Assembly (NCBI GenBank): GCA_946902985.2 | Contig: OX336398.1 | Coordinates: 234,318,556-234,382,555 of the forward strand | Reading direction: 5' to 3' | DNA: 64,000 nt | From: Meconema thalassinum | Taxonomy: Eukaryota > Arthropoda > Insecta > Orthoptera > Tettigoniidae | Shown: piece after piece, positions 52,150-63,238 of the stretch | Layout: each line of letters starts with the position of its first letter | Numbering within the stretch: the stretch's first letter is position 1 | Position numbers and translations under genes: made by a program | Notes under the pieces: generated by a model | What the model was told of the DNA's origin: nothing | The model's input: the letters and a program-made list of their open reading frames with translations, nothing else | Database searches by the model: none

Positions 52150-53395
52150 CTGTCGACCAAAATATTATGTGCACTCGAGTTTGAAGGTTGTTTGTGGAGT
52201 AACCAATAGACCTACATAAAATCCAATAACATCATTATTTTCGTCGTTCTATTTTACGATAGTTCATGTAAGTTTGGATTTTTAATTGATATTTTAATAT
52301 TTTTTATCGCAGTTGGAATACAAGACGTGCCCGTTTTTAAGCGTGTTTCAACCATGCGTCACATTTAAGAATTATTATCTCAAAAACCCGTCATCAGATC
52401 GAATGTAAATTTTAACACGATATACATTGGAATGTTGTATAAGTGTTTTATCAATTTCAAATTTTGGTGTGGCCAAGAAACAAAGTTGTTATCATTTTTG
52501 TAAGGAAACTTTTTCTCGGCTCGGGCTGGTTGGAAAATGTAGTTCTTGGTCGCGTTGTAATCCACATACATCAAAAGGTATGCTGTATGACTGTGAAATG
52601 CGTAAATTAATTCACTTATTTTATATTGATTTTTATTTGTACCAGGAAATAACACATGGTTCTCCAGCTAGCCGCTCTTGGAAAATCTGTACAGCGTTGC
52701 TGATATGGAGCCCGTCACTTCCGAGCGAGACGCGCCATGATGCTTGTGGGCACCATTTCGGCAACGCTGTACAGCTATAACCGGAGCGGCTAGCTGGTGA
52801 AACATGTCATGGCACACCTCGCTCGGAAGGGATGGGCACAACTCGGCAACGCTGTACAGCGTTCTCTGTATCGGCTAGCTGCTAAACGATGTCTTATTTT
52901 CCTGTACAAATACAAACCTATATAAAATAAGTGAATAAATTTACGTATTTTACAGTCATACAGCATAACCTTTTGATGTATGAGGATTACAACGCGACCA
53001 AGAACTACATTTTCCAACTAGCCCGAGCCGAGAAAAAGTTGCCTTACAAAAATGATAACAACTTTGTTTCTTGGCCACACCAAATTTTGAAATTAATAAA
53101 GCAGTTATACAACATTCCAATGTATATTGTGTTAAAATTTACATTCGATCTGATCACGGGTTTTTGAGATAATAATTCTTAAATGTGACGCATGGTTGAA
53201 ACACGCTTAAAAACGGGTACGTCTTGTATTCCAACTGCGATAAAAAATATTAAAATATAAATTCAAAATTCCAAACCTACATGAACTATCGTAAAATAGA
53301 ACGACGAAAATGATGTGTTTGGATTTTATGTAGGCCTATTTTTTATTTCACAAACAACCTTCAAACTCGAGTGCACATAATATTTTGGTTGACAG
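52150..53395. mobile_element. 1,246-bp foldback transposon inserted in the minisatellite
   Basis: Starts CTGTCGACCAAAATATTATG and ends with the reverse complement (CATAATATTTTGGTTGACAG). The two arms, each more than 500 bases, match almost throughout; the centre (52660-52900) holds smaller palindromes (CCAGCTAGCCGCT and its inverse; ACGCTGTACAGC). The flanks, GACTTA on the left and TAGATCC on the right, rejoin to the monomer word GACTTAGATCC with TA duplicated. No transposase is present; frames on the two arms are mirror images of each other. It is a non-autonomous TA-target element. Confidence 0.95.
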
Positions 53396-53748
53396 TAGAT
53401 CCTAGTTGTTGAAGCATGTTGTATCGATAACTAGTTACCATGGCAACAAGACCGGGCAGACTTGGGTAGATCCCAGTTGCTGAAGCGTGTTGTATCGACA
53501 ACTAGTTACCATGGCAACAAGGGCGACCAAACTTAGATCCAAGTTGTTGAAGCGTGTTGTATCGACAACTAGTTACCATGGGAACAAGGCGAGCAAACTT
53601 AGATCCAGGTTGTTGAAGCATGTTGTATCGACAGATAGTTACCATGACAAAATGGGCAAGCAGACTTAGATCCCAGTTGTTGAAGCGTGCTGTATTTTAG
53701 CAACCATGGCAACAAGGGCACGTAGACTTACATCCCAGTTGAAGCATG
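53396..53748 (+). repeat. 67-bp minisatellite, right block, about 5 copies
   Basis: Continuation of the array after the foldback element, with more divergent monomers and one more GACCGGGCAGACTTGGG marker near 53451. The last unit loses the central part at about 53690. Confidence 0.93.
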
Positions 53749-53832
53749 CGCGATAATTATATAACGATTAAAATATATCGATGATTTGATATTTCTCGGA
53801 ATAGCGAAGACACATTATTTATTGCTTTTTAA

Positions 53833-53879
<47 letters not shown>

Positions 53880-54589
53880 GTCTATTAGTATAATGATGAT
53901 ATGTGTTTGAAAGTAATATTTAGCCCACTTAGAGATCAAATTGGTTTGGAAACAATTCCTAGTTGTATACAGTTTTCTTGATGAAAGTGACTTATGTGGT
54001 TCTTGCATCAATAAGCTACCCTCCCCCGGACAACTCTGCATCCCCTACCCAGGACAACAACACGAGACGTGCAAATTTATTCACCATGATTAATGCACGT
54101 CGTATCGGTTCATTTAACTGAGAAATTATATTGTCCGTAACTTCCACTCCCATCCCCTTGTAAAACTCAGTTTCGTGCATAACTTTATAAACACCCCCCA
54201 GCTCTGTCTAGGCCAGGGCGAGGGGAGAATCTACCTGTCAAATGGACTTGAGTTTGTTAACAACACATAATGATGCATGTAACAAACTCCCACTAAACAA
54301 TTGAACAACTTTTCGCCAGCTATTGTGTCTCGTTCACATTTTTTTTAAAGCTACATTCAACTCCCTTTGTGTTTTGTTTTATTTGTCAAACTATCCCCTG
54401 TTAACTTTTAATTCTCATTGTTCGAGGATCACATACAACTAACTGAGGGGAGGAAAGTTCTGCGCGTAGGATTCATCGTTTGTCGCTAGGCAACCTCACT
54501 TTGCCAGTCAAGGGTCATTAGTTCTCGCGACCACAACATTAAAAAGATGTAGGAGATAGCTTAACGGTTGGGGACCACACAGACAGTTC
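53749..54589. other. No gene; (TTA)n at 53832-53879 and dispersed repeat
   Basis: A (TTA)n tract of about 48 bases. 54075-54140 matches 44160-44215. The remainder is AT-rich without recognisable coding sequence. Confidence 0.5.
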
Positions 54590-55380
54590 CTTGGTGGGTT
54601 CTTGGCTCAGTGAAGCCGCTGAAAATATTTCTCTCAGACGCGAATTGATGAAAACAATGATTTGTAGAGTAACGAGTACAGGAGAGAAAGAAGGAAAATT
54701 TATTGTTAAGATTGGAGACGTAAATCCGAAAGTTGTAGAGCACTTCAAATGTTTAGGAAGTAAATTGATGGAAAATACAAGACTTGATACGGAGATCAAC
54801 AAGAGAATACCACTAAAGGCTTAAGAAGTGATGTACAAGACCTATTCCCGGTCAATGCATGTGAGATTTTCGAACTGAAATGCCATGCACTGTGGTTCGG
54901 ATTTCACGTAAAAAGGAGGTCCTTTGGCTCATGATTGCAAGATTAACGGTCACGTAAAACTCAAAGATTCCTTCCTTTTTTAGAAGACTTATTACTTACC
55001 AATGATGACGTATGGAACAGAAACTTGGCCGATGACGAGGAGTATAGTACAGAAGACTAGGATAGATAGAGTGAGAAATGAAGACATTCCAAAAGAATTG
55101 AATGTACAGAAAACTGGAGGAGAACAGAGATGGTATGGACATTTGAAAAGGATGAATGATGAAAGGAAGCCGAAGCAAGAGATGGAGAGACGGATGACTG
55201 GAAAGGGAGGACGAAGAAGACCTAGAGTATGGTGGATGGATTTGGTGAAGGACAGTGTGCGAGAGTGGAGTGGAATTCAGTGGGTGAAGAAGGATGGTGG
55301 ACAGACACAGTAAAGAAGAGGGGTGTCTTATTTGCTGCGACGCGGCCCAACGAAGTAGATGATGATGGCAATGCGAATGT
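54590..55380 (+). pseudogene. Decayed non-LTR RT C-terminal region
   Basis: Plus strand: FKCLGSKLMENTRLDTEI at 54745-54800, then a degraded stretch, MMTYGTETWPMT near 55000, RIDRVRNEDIPKELN near 55060, QRWYGHLKRMNDERKPK near 55130 and GGRRRPRVWWMDLVKD near 55210. The order matches the 42166-43602 protein after its catalytic box. It ends with GATGATGATGGC near 55360, a decayed tail. Interrupted at about 54.82-55.0 kb. Confidence 0.8.
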
Positions 55381-55639
55381 TATCTTTTGATGAGTGTCGG
55401 AGAAAAGACAGAAGAAGAAGACGCTAAGGATTTCGACGCCTAGAATCTACCTGTAGAAATGGCTACAAGCAAAGGCTAGGTTTGAAAATAGTATTCAAGT
55501 GATTTTAACGCGTGGTGAATGTTTAAGTACGAGTACATTTTAATGTTTCTTTCATTGTGTTGCAATTTCATTAGTGTCAACCAAGATTGCAAAGTGGGGA
55601 GGATGTTAGGACGATTTGGTTTCTGTGGTGTTCTATATT

Positions 55640-56110
55640 TAGGGATTGGTATTATCAGAGTTTCTCACAGGTTTTTGTTTTGAAAGTAAAAAATATGCTC
55701 TTATTGTAATTAATTGGAGTATACAATTCAAAAGGGGTCAGGCATACAACGAGTTGGCTGATCAAGTTGCAAAGGAAGCTAAAACATTAAATGAAAGCTA
55801 TAACGACAAAATACCCATCATCATAGCAAAACGTCACCTCAGAGAAAAATATATTAATGAATGGCAGAAAAAAATGGGAAGAAACTTCAGAAGGCACAAT
55901 ACATAGGAATTCTTTCCAACAGTTGCAGTAGGAATGAAACCCAAAATTAGCCTAACACGATACATGACAGAAATAGTAACAGGAAATTGAAATATTGCCT
56001 CTTAGTTGTGCAGGCTTAGGATTGTGTGTTCCTGTAATAGAGTCCCCAAACAGTAGAACATTTAAAGGGGAACAAACAGCTCAAGGAATCAATACAATAA
56101 CTATTGTAAT
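55640..56110 (+). pseudogene. RNase H and C-terminal remnant of a non-LTR element (R1/I-like)
   Basis: The open frame at 55646-55906 includes AYNELADQVAKEAK, the end of an RNase H domain (usually GNE-AD-LAKEA), then IIAKRHLREKYINEWQKKM. After a stop, FPTVAVGMKPKISLTRYMTEIVTGN and LCRLRIVCSC continue the C-terminal region, which in intact relatives carries a CPC-type zinc motif. RT itself is absent. Confidence 0.7.
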
Positions 56111-56132
56111 ATTGTGACTGTCCCAGTTATAC

Positions 56133-56800
56133 AGGGCGCCCGAGAATGTTCAGCGCAGTGGGTATTTGCAGCTACGAATGGTTTAATCATGAGTTTGGTT
56201 GGCTGCACTGCACTGTGTCATTGAAAGCGGGACTTCCCCGTGTGAGCTGTCGGTGTGTATCGCGATAAGCGCGTGAGCCTGCATGTCTTCAGTGAGTACT
56301 ACAGTCAGTGAGCGATCAGATAGATTATTTTTGGAAGAGTGCAACAGTATACAGGCGGTAATGTTTACTAATGAAGAGAGAGTTTTTTTTGGTGGAATAC
56401 GTTTTTCGCGAAGACGATCGGTTTACAGAAAATGTAAAACTAAGGTTTCAGGCGTGGTTTCCTAATTCAAAGTGTCCAAACCGTGATACCGTTCGGGATT
56501 TGATAAGTACATTTCGTGTGACTGGCTCAGTTCAAGATGTACCGGGAACAGGCAGGCCTACGCTTTTAACGGACGAAAAACTTGATGAAATCTCCGATAT
56601 AATGCTGCGAAGTCCAAGTAAATCAACACGAAAATTAGCTCAACAAACAGGAATCTCTAAGTCGACAGCACATAAAGCTGTAAGAGACAAGCTTCAGTTG
56701 TTCCCTTATAAAGTTACCGTGGTTCATGAATTAAAACAAACTGATTACGGAAAAAGAATGATGTACTGTGAATGGTTCCAGCATCTGTTATGAATGGCTG
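56133..56800 (+). mobile_element. Tc1/mariner-type transposon, left end and N-terminal transposase only
   Basis: CAGGGCGCCCGAGAATG begins directly after TA at 56131-56132, followed by about 230 bases of leader and a transposase N-terminal region. I found no matching right end; the catalytic domain is missing, so the element is deleted or truncated. Confidence 0.7.
56362..56793 (+). pseudogene. Transposase DNA-binding half, frameshifted
   Basis: MFTNEERVF begins at 56362, and the frame shifts within a T8 run near 56383; it continues as LVEYVFREDDRFTENV. Then follow FPNSKCPNRDTVRDLI, a GRP linker (GTGRPTLLTDEKL), a second helix-turn-helix (STRKLAQQTGISKSTAHKAV) and KVTVVHELKQTDYGKRMMYCEWF. Paired helix-turn-helix domains with a GRP-type linker are the DNA-binding half of Tc1/mariner transposases of the DUF4817 type. 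A stop follows before any DDE residue. This is the complementary half to that retained at 8960-9589, but of a different family (different ends). Confidence 0.85.
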
Positions 56801-57975
56801 TGGTGAGTACAAAGTTTACTGTTTATTTGTTATGATGCAAGCTGCAGCCGTGCTGCCAACGTAACTGCTGTAGATAGCTCTCGCAGACGCATGTAGGCGC
56901 TGCGGAGAACATCCCCTGAACATCATGTACAACATTGCCAAGCAAACACAAACATCTTGCTATTAGAAGCAAAGTTTGAAATGTTTAAACTTCAAATCGT
57001 GACTATTTCTATCCATTCTTCAAAATTTGCTTCTTTCTTTGTGCTAATCTTCACCGTTTCCCTCATAATCTTTAATGATTATAGGAATAGGGGCAGATGA
57101 CCTCGTAGTTAGGTCATTTGAAACAGCAATAACTAACTATTTATAGGAATTATTGGACTTTTCGTTTTTTAAATGGGTGTTAAACCTTCAGCTTCAAAAT
57201 GAGTCTCTCATTTCCACATCCCTCCCTAAATTATTCTGCTAAGGTCCCATTCCAGTTTTGTACCGAAAATAAGGTCCCATTAACACCAACCTACACATAT
57301 GGGGTACCTACAGGTTCAGCATAACCCAATGCGTAAGCGAAACGCACTCACTGACTCCTTAAATTCCTCACAATTAAGTAAATACAATAAAACATGTTTA
57401 TTTACTATGAAATAATGAAAGAATGCAACACGGTAACCATGGTAACAGAATTTCACAGGTCCATATATTTCTGTAAGACGCAATGCAATTCCAATTATTA
57501 CATTGCTGTGAAAGTTTCCAGACGGTTATAAGATTATCACTGAACCAAATTAAGCTGTAAAATTCATCAATACATACAGTATAATGCGCTTAAGGGGGTC
57601 AAGGGGCACTCTAGAAGTTTTTCACGCAATTTTCACGTGTGAGTGTGGTACGAAAGGTCTTTTTCACCCGACTATAAAGGGTCTTCGGAAATCACATTTA
57701 AAGGTCCTTAAATTAACAGTGTCTGTGATATAGCCAGAAAACTAACTTCGCTCTGATATACCTGTGAAGGAATGACAAACCCCTAACCACTGCACCAGTA
57801 GCTGAATTGATAAAGTCTGATTATTCATACCAAGGATAAATCAGTCATAGCATTCATGACTGAGATTTTGCTAAGTGTACTCTTTACAACTAGAATATTC
57901 GCGGGCGAAGCCACGACGGGCAATGCTAGTATTTAATTAATTGAACATTATTTCATTTTTATTCTGTGTGAAATA
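56801..57975. other. No gene; short repeat traces and a possible Helitron-like 3' end
   Basis: 56937-56975 (CCAAGCAAACACA, CTTGCTATTAGAAGCAA) is the inverse of 62198-62235. GCGGGCGAAGCCACGACGGG at 57901 followed by CTAGT at 57926-57930 resembles a Helitron terminus (GC-rich hairpin then CTRR), but no 5' end or RepHel protein is present. GGTAACCATGGTAAC near 57431 is an isolated X-box-like palindrome. Confidence 0.4.
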
Positions 57976-60074
57976 CAGGGTGTATTTGATATGATGGAAG
58001 TCCGTTACACTGGTGATAGAAGAGACTATTCTAAGCTTCCTAGGTAAAAAATTTGTCACCTATCTTGAAATTGATAATTAATCATTAAAAAGTCAATGTT
58101 TTTAGTTATTTCAGAAACTAATCAGGCAGAAAGTGGTGCGGCAGGCTGGGGAAACGAGGCGGAGCCCGATGTGACGACGCGCGAAGGGGAAGTTGTTACG
58201 TAATCGGAGCATTGACCTTACCGGTTGACTTGAGGGGTGGTAGGCTATCAGCTGTTTGAGCTCTACCGTCTCGTAAGAAAATGTGCATTGCCGTTGTTCT
58301 TGTTGTTGTTGTTGACAACGCACGCAATGGCTTGGGACGTCAGGACCGGTAGTATTGTGTAGCCTACTTTGTAAGTGTGGAATTCATTGATTGATGTTCA
58401 TGTATAAAATAATTTCGATACTCAGCCCTGATGTATCATTGGCGTCCGTGTCGAACCTTCTGTTGACTAGTTTCTGAAAATACTAAAAACATTCTCTTAA
58501 TGAAATGCAGTGTGACAAAATTCCGACATCCCGCAGTCTGTTCAGAACTAGGCATTTAGGACGGAAGTAAAAAACTTGATGTTTTGTTTGAGAGGCTTGG
58601 CGATTTTGGTCATTTAGCCCCATGTAGCTGGGTGTGGGTAGAATTTGTGTGATAACCTGTGTTTTGTGGTTTCTGTAGTAATGTGGGTATTTGTAATTCA
58701 GGTGAGGATTCGGAAGAAGGCGCCGGCCCTGTGGTGTTGGGGCAGTGCAACTGCCTCTCACCTGGAGGCCCTGGGTTCGATTCCTGGCTCCATCAGGGAT
58801 ATTAGAAACTGACGTGAGGGCTGTAACGCAGTGCACTAAGCCTCGTGAGGGCAATTAAGTAGCTGTCTAACAGTGAGGCAGTGCCCGAGTCAGGAAAATC
58901 AAGATTAATGGCCGAGGGGACCCGATGCACTGACCACGCGTCACCCTAATATCTGCAGGCCAAATGGCTGGACAGCGGTCGCTTGGTAGGCCTAGGCCCT
59001 TCATGGGCTGCACTGCCAGCGGTTATGATTATTGAGAAGAAGGCGGCCGTGGCCTTAAGTTAGGAACAATCCCGACATTTGCCTGGGGTAGAAGTGGGAA
59101 CCCATGGAAACCTACTTCCAAGATTTAATACTAGTATTGTACCACATGTTCATAGTTCATATTGTGAATTGTCCCATCCCATCTCCAGCCCTCGGGTGGC
59201 CATTAACTGGAGAGGGGGGGGGGGGGGAGGATTGATTTATTGGTCCATCAACAATGTAAATACATATGAAAATACACGAAAATGAAAATAAAATACAAAT
59301 ACATTGTTATAATGCAGTGTTATAATAATAATAATAATAATAATAGTCTAATAATAATAATAATAAGAGTCAGCATGTGTAGTTCTGGTGGTAGAGTGCT
59401 AAGCTTCCCGAGGGTGCGATCTACGTTCAGTCATGTAGTAAATGAATGGGATCTAATAAGATCATCTCCATGGATTTCATGGCACATACAAGAAATCCTA
59501 CGTACATTAAAGTCTGGCAACTCGACATACCAAAAAGAAACATAAAAGAAGTTAGTGTGTCTAAAAGCCTACTATTACTATTATTAGTATTATTAATAAG
59601 TTTATTACAGTTGTTGCACTATCTTCACACAAAGATAGACCAACAGTTCCTTAAATTAATTTACTAAATCTTTAGGATTTCTATTTTCTATGCATAGTTC
59701 ATGAAGCTGGAAAAATCCTAGACAGATCCACCATCACTAGTCATGTAGCCACTCCCGATGAAGGTGTGAATCAGCTGTTCATAGGCTCGGTTTGTGTATT
59801 TCAATGTCATTGGCAGACAAGGCGAGGAGGTCACTCAACTGCAGACTCTGGTCAACATTCCTCAGCGTAGGAGGGGAGGGAGACGGGGAGAAGTCCGCTG
59901 TGTTGCTGAGGGGAACGAAGTGAAAGCCCGTTTCTAAGATATTGACCGACGATTTTTGTGATTTAATTCCACCTACACTAATTAAGATCCGACTTAATTT
60001 CATGAAGATATTTGCTTAGAATACCATCTTCTATCACCAGTGTAAAGGACTTCCATCATATCAAATACACCCTG
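57976..60074. mobile_element. Non-autonomous TA-flanked transposon with a SINE inside
   Basis: CAGGGTGTATTTGATATGAT at 57976 is matched inverted at 60055-60074; similarity reaches about 60 bases (GGAAGTCC, ACACTGGTGATAGAAGA, TTCTAAGC). TA lies outside both ends. The first ten bases equal those of the 37135 MITE, so the two are related. The interior has no transposase; it contains a SINE A copy, an (AAT)n tract (59321-59365) and repeat sequence shared with 18.8 kb. Confidence 0.9.
58723..59035 (+). repeat. SINE family A, plus-strand copy
   Basis: Begins CGGCCCTGTGGTGTTGGGGC with the B box GGGTTCGATTCC; the body matches 45294-45599 in reverse. GAAGAAGGCG flanks it at 58713-58722 and 59036-59045. 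It landed in an older repeat, whose halves (ending GAAGAAGGCG and resuming GCCGTGGCCTTAAGTTAGG) rejoin when it is removed. Confidence 0.92.
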
Positions 60075-60108
60075 TATAAAAATAAAAATAAAATTAATAT
60101 TTCACAAG

Positions 60109-60601
60109 CGGCTTCGGTGGCGTAGTTGGTAGTTGCTGAGCTTCCATGCCCAAGGTCGCGGGTTCAAACCTCGCCAAAATCGTCGGATATTTAAAGAGCG
60201 TAAAAATCCCTCAGTATGCCTTCCTTCGGGCCCATGTCATAGATTTATGGTATGTAAGAGAACCTTCCACTAACTACACTTGTGTCAAGCCAAAATTTGT
60301 AGGCTAGGTTTGTTTAATGCTCTTAAGTACTAACGTTCGTCACCGGCCGCTGGTTGCGATGGCATTTAGTAGTAGCAAAGTTCACAGCTAGCTGTCGTGG
60401 ACGGTAGCATTTGGTAGCGAAAGTAGAAACTACTTGATATTTTCGTCTGCAGTCCTTACTTGAATTGAAACAGATAACACACAATAATACAGCCATCACA
60501 ATTGACACCGCTTATCATACATATTCTACACACACCCAAAGTACACGGGGCTACATGACCGCGTTGTCGCATCCCCTAAACTGAGGAACCAACCAACCAA
60601 C
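60109..60601 (+). repeat. SINE family C, full-length copy
   Basis: Head CGGCTTCGGTGGCGTAGTTGG contains a tRNA-like A box; GCGGGTTCAAACC is the B box. The body, about 400 bases, matches 18004-18487 and ends in AACCAACCAACCAAC, a tetranucleotide tail. At about 490 bp it is long for a SINE. Confidence 0.92.
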
Positions 60602-61433
60602 ATTTTATAAAAAATACTAATTTATTATAGCTACTAAACTTGGAGTGAGATTCATTTTGGAGCTGAAGCTTGAACACCCAGCTTAAAAAAGGAAAGTCCA
60701 ATAATGCCTATAAACTTGTGAGATTTGACGGCAACTGTGAAGGTCAGCAGCACAGAGCAAGAACCATACTTTGAACAAGAAGTTCCGTGAAGAACTATAC
60801 AGCCTACTTTTCATGCCAATGATTATTCTACAGTATATGAACCTATCTAGAATAATGACAAAATTAAGTTGGTAATATCGAAATATCAAATTAGTTCAAA
60901 ATATACCTGGTATAATGTAGCCTAATAGAGCTCTACAGTTGGCAGCCCTGGTGACTGAATATATTCTTAGTTCCATCTCTTAAGGTACAGAATACAAAAT
61001 TAGGTTGAAGTCCAATGGACGTTACATGCAGTTAGACACTGGATCTATCAGCACGCGTAAAAGCATGTTGCCAACAATACCATGCGTGTGCTGGTCAGAA
61101 ATAATCTGAAATATTATGATATATTTTTGTGCCAATTTTGGATGAAATCCATTTGTTAGTATAGAAGTTACATGTATTTTAAAATTGGACATATCAGCAG
61201 GCATAGAATCATGTTGGCAGCACTGCCTTGTATTAATTACTCCAAATTAATCTACAATGTCAGGTGCTATACGTGTGCAAAGTATAGAGCTGTTGGCTTG
61301 CATACTTTCTGATATATTGATATTAGGGTAAAAAATATAGACAGCATTTATTAACAGTTGGCAGCCCTGATTGCTCTTATAAATACTTACAGTCATATCT
61401 GTTATGGTACACATAGCACATACGAAATTTGGT
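60602..61433 (+). repeat. 285-bp family tandem units outside the visible inverted repeat
   Basis: AGTTCCGTGAAGAACTATAC near 60780 and CAGTTGGCAGCCCTGGTGA near 60940 start a run of diverged units; the word AGTTGGCAGCCCTG recurs at 61358. The head word is also found at 26215 and, altered, at 41330. No coding sequence. Confidence 0.75.
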
Positions 61434-62173
61434 TGAAATCGAAGTGATAGTATAGAAGTTACATGTATTTAAAAATTGGTACTATCAGCAGGCTTATAAT
61501 CATGTTGGTAGAACTGACGTATATAAGTTACTACAAATTAATCTAAAATGTCAGAATATACGTGTGCATAGTTTAAAGCTGTTGGCTTGCATACTTTCTG
61601 ATATATTAGTACTTGGATAAAAAAAGAGAGCAATTATTAACAGTTGGCAACCCTGGTGGCTCTTAAGAATACGCTCAATCATATATGTTTATGTACAGAT
61701 ATTACATACAAAATTTGGTTGAAATCCAATTGATAGTGTAGAAGTTATATGCATTTAAACATTGGACCTATCAGAAGGCTTAAATTATTTTGGCAACACT
61801 GTCATTGTTGGCCTCCTGGAAATTAAACTGAAATAGTATTATCTGCATGTGTACCAATTTTGGAATAGCTCCCATGTATACCTTGCGAGATATCCAACAT
61901 GGAGCTCAAATTTCTAGTGCTTTTTTCAGCAGTTGGTAGCACTGACATCATTTTCAAATATGGACGTGAGATATTCCGGTGCACATCTTTACTCATACTA
62001 AATTTCGTTTTGATTGCTGCAGCCGTTTAGGAGTTGATAGGGGGGGACACACACACAGCCAGACGGACAGACAGACAGACAGAAGGACACACATTTTCCC
62101 GGATCGATCTCAAAAGTCTACTTTTTCCTCATTTTTGCAAAATGTGAAAAGTAGGCTAAAAATGAATTAACAT
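61434..62173 (+). repeat. Left arm of a large inverted repeat, tandem units of about 285 bp
   Basis: Pairs with 63239-64000. It contains the word AGTTGG(C/T)A(G/A)C--TG at 61643 and 61927, spaced about 285, each in a block that includes TTGGTTGAAATC and ATAGAAGTTA. The inner end has GCAGCCGTTTAGGAGTTGAT, a (GGACAGACAGAC)n run and GCAAAATGTGAAAAGTAGGC. Confidence 0.9.
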
Positions 62174-63238
62174 ATTTACGATTGTAATTATGGAAATTTG
62201 AAACATTGCTTCTAATAGCAAGTTATGTGTTTCCTTGGATAGGATATGTATGTATAATTGCTGTACAAGGCACAGTTTTATGACCGTGATTGTTTTGGCT
62301 CCTTTAGCATTATGTTCGCCCAACTTATTGAAGTGCAGTGAGGAGGAAAATGAAAACGGAGCGGGGGTGATAGGCTCACTCGCTACCTTATAAACCTGCT
62401 CCGAAGCTAGTAATTTAAATTTCCACTGAATGGAGATTGTTAGAAGAAATGAAAAGGTAAAAACACTTAAAGTGAGAGGTGTATTTAAGATAGAGATATG
62501 ATGTCGAGGACTTATTTGTTGAACAATTCTTAGACTCATACTGTAGTTTCTCACATAGATATTTTTTAATGGTTCACCCAGCGTAAGCTTAACCGCCGCA
62601 CGGTTCGTCATAAATAAATGATATTCTAGAGAAACCTTCCTTGAGAAATCTTTCACAGACTGGTGGATACAGCATCAAAATCCATCCTTTGGTTCTCGAG
62701 ATTACCCGTTAAATCCCAGAAGGACTTTATTTTATACTATGTAGAGATTTTTAGTCGCATGTAAAACTTTTTCAGGTTATGTTATTCTTCTGACATGTCG
62801 CAAGTAATTGGGGTTATATTGTGTTGACTGATTGAAAGTAATGGTTTCCAAGGTATGTCCATGAACCAGGCAGACAGTGGTTGGTTATCATCGCACACAG
62901 TTTGTGTGGTGGACGCGAGGGCCATGTTTTGAACCGCAGAAAGCGTCTGACACACATCCGCAACCACCCAACAATTAGGGGCACATTAGTGGATATGTCA
63001 ACTGTCTGTACATCTCTGCATTCCAAAATGGGAGTGCTTTTAACATAAAACATGGCAAATATACTACAGGACACAACTAACGTTTCCAGTGCACGCTCAT
63101 AAAATGATGGTAGTACTTATAAAATATTAATAACCCTTTATTAGGGAAAAACTGTTTATTTAATTTTTTATGTGTTTTTACATTTAATTTATTTAAATTA
63201 TTTTATTGATAATGTTATTTTTTGTTTGTCTAACTTTA
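62174..63238. other. Spacer between the inverted-repeat arms, no recognisable gene
   Basis: About 1.07 kb. A minus-strand frame at 62156-62656 is 166 residues long but shows no family resemblance; part of it matches a dispersed repeat (62198-62235 with 56937-56975). If this is a transposon it carries no transposase here. Confidence 0.5.

Noticed and set aside
52380..53167. Frames of 78-117 residues in the foldback element that look conserved between its two arms
   Set aside because: The arms are reverse complements, so the same translation necessarily appears twice; no independent evidence of coding.
47765..53748. CRISPR-like repeat array
   Set aside because: The 67-bp units are contiguous with no unique spacers, vary at fixed sites, and the context is a eukaryotic genome.
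58723..58800. tRNA gene suggested by A and B boxes (also at 45.5, 45.8 and 60.1 kb)
   Set aside because: No closed cloverleaf or acceptor stem; the boxes continue into SINE bodies with tails and target duplications.
62156..62656. 166-residue minus-strand frame in the inverted-repeat spacer as a transposase
   Set aside because: No DDE-like or other motif; part overlaps a dispersed non-coding repeat also found at 56.94 kb.
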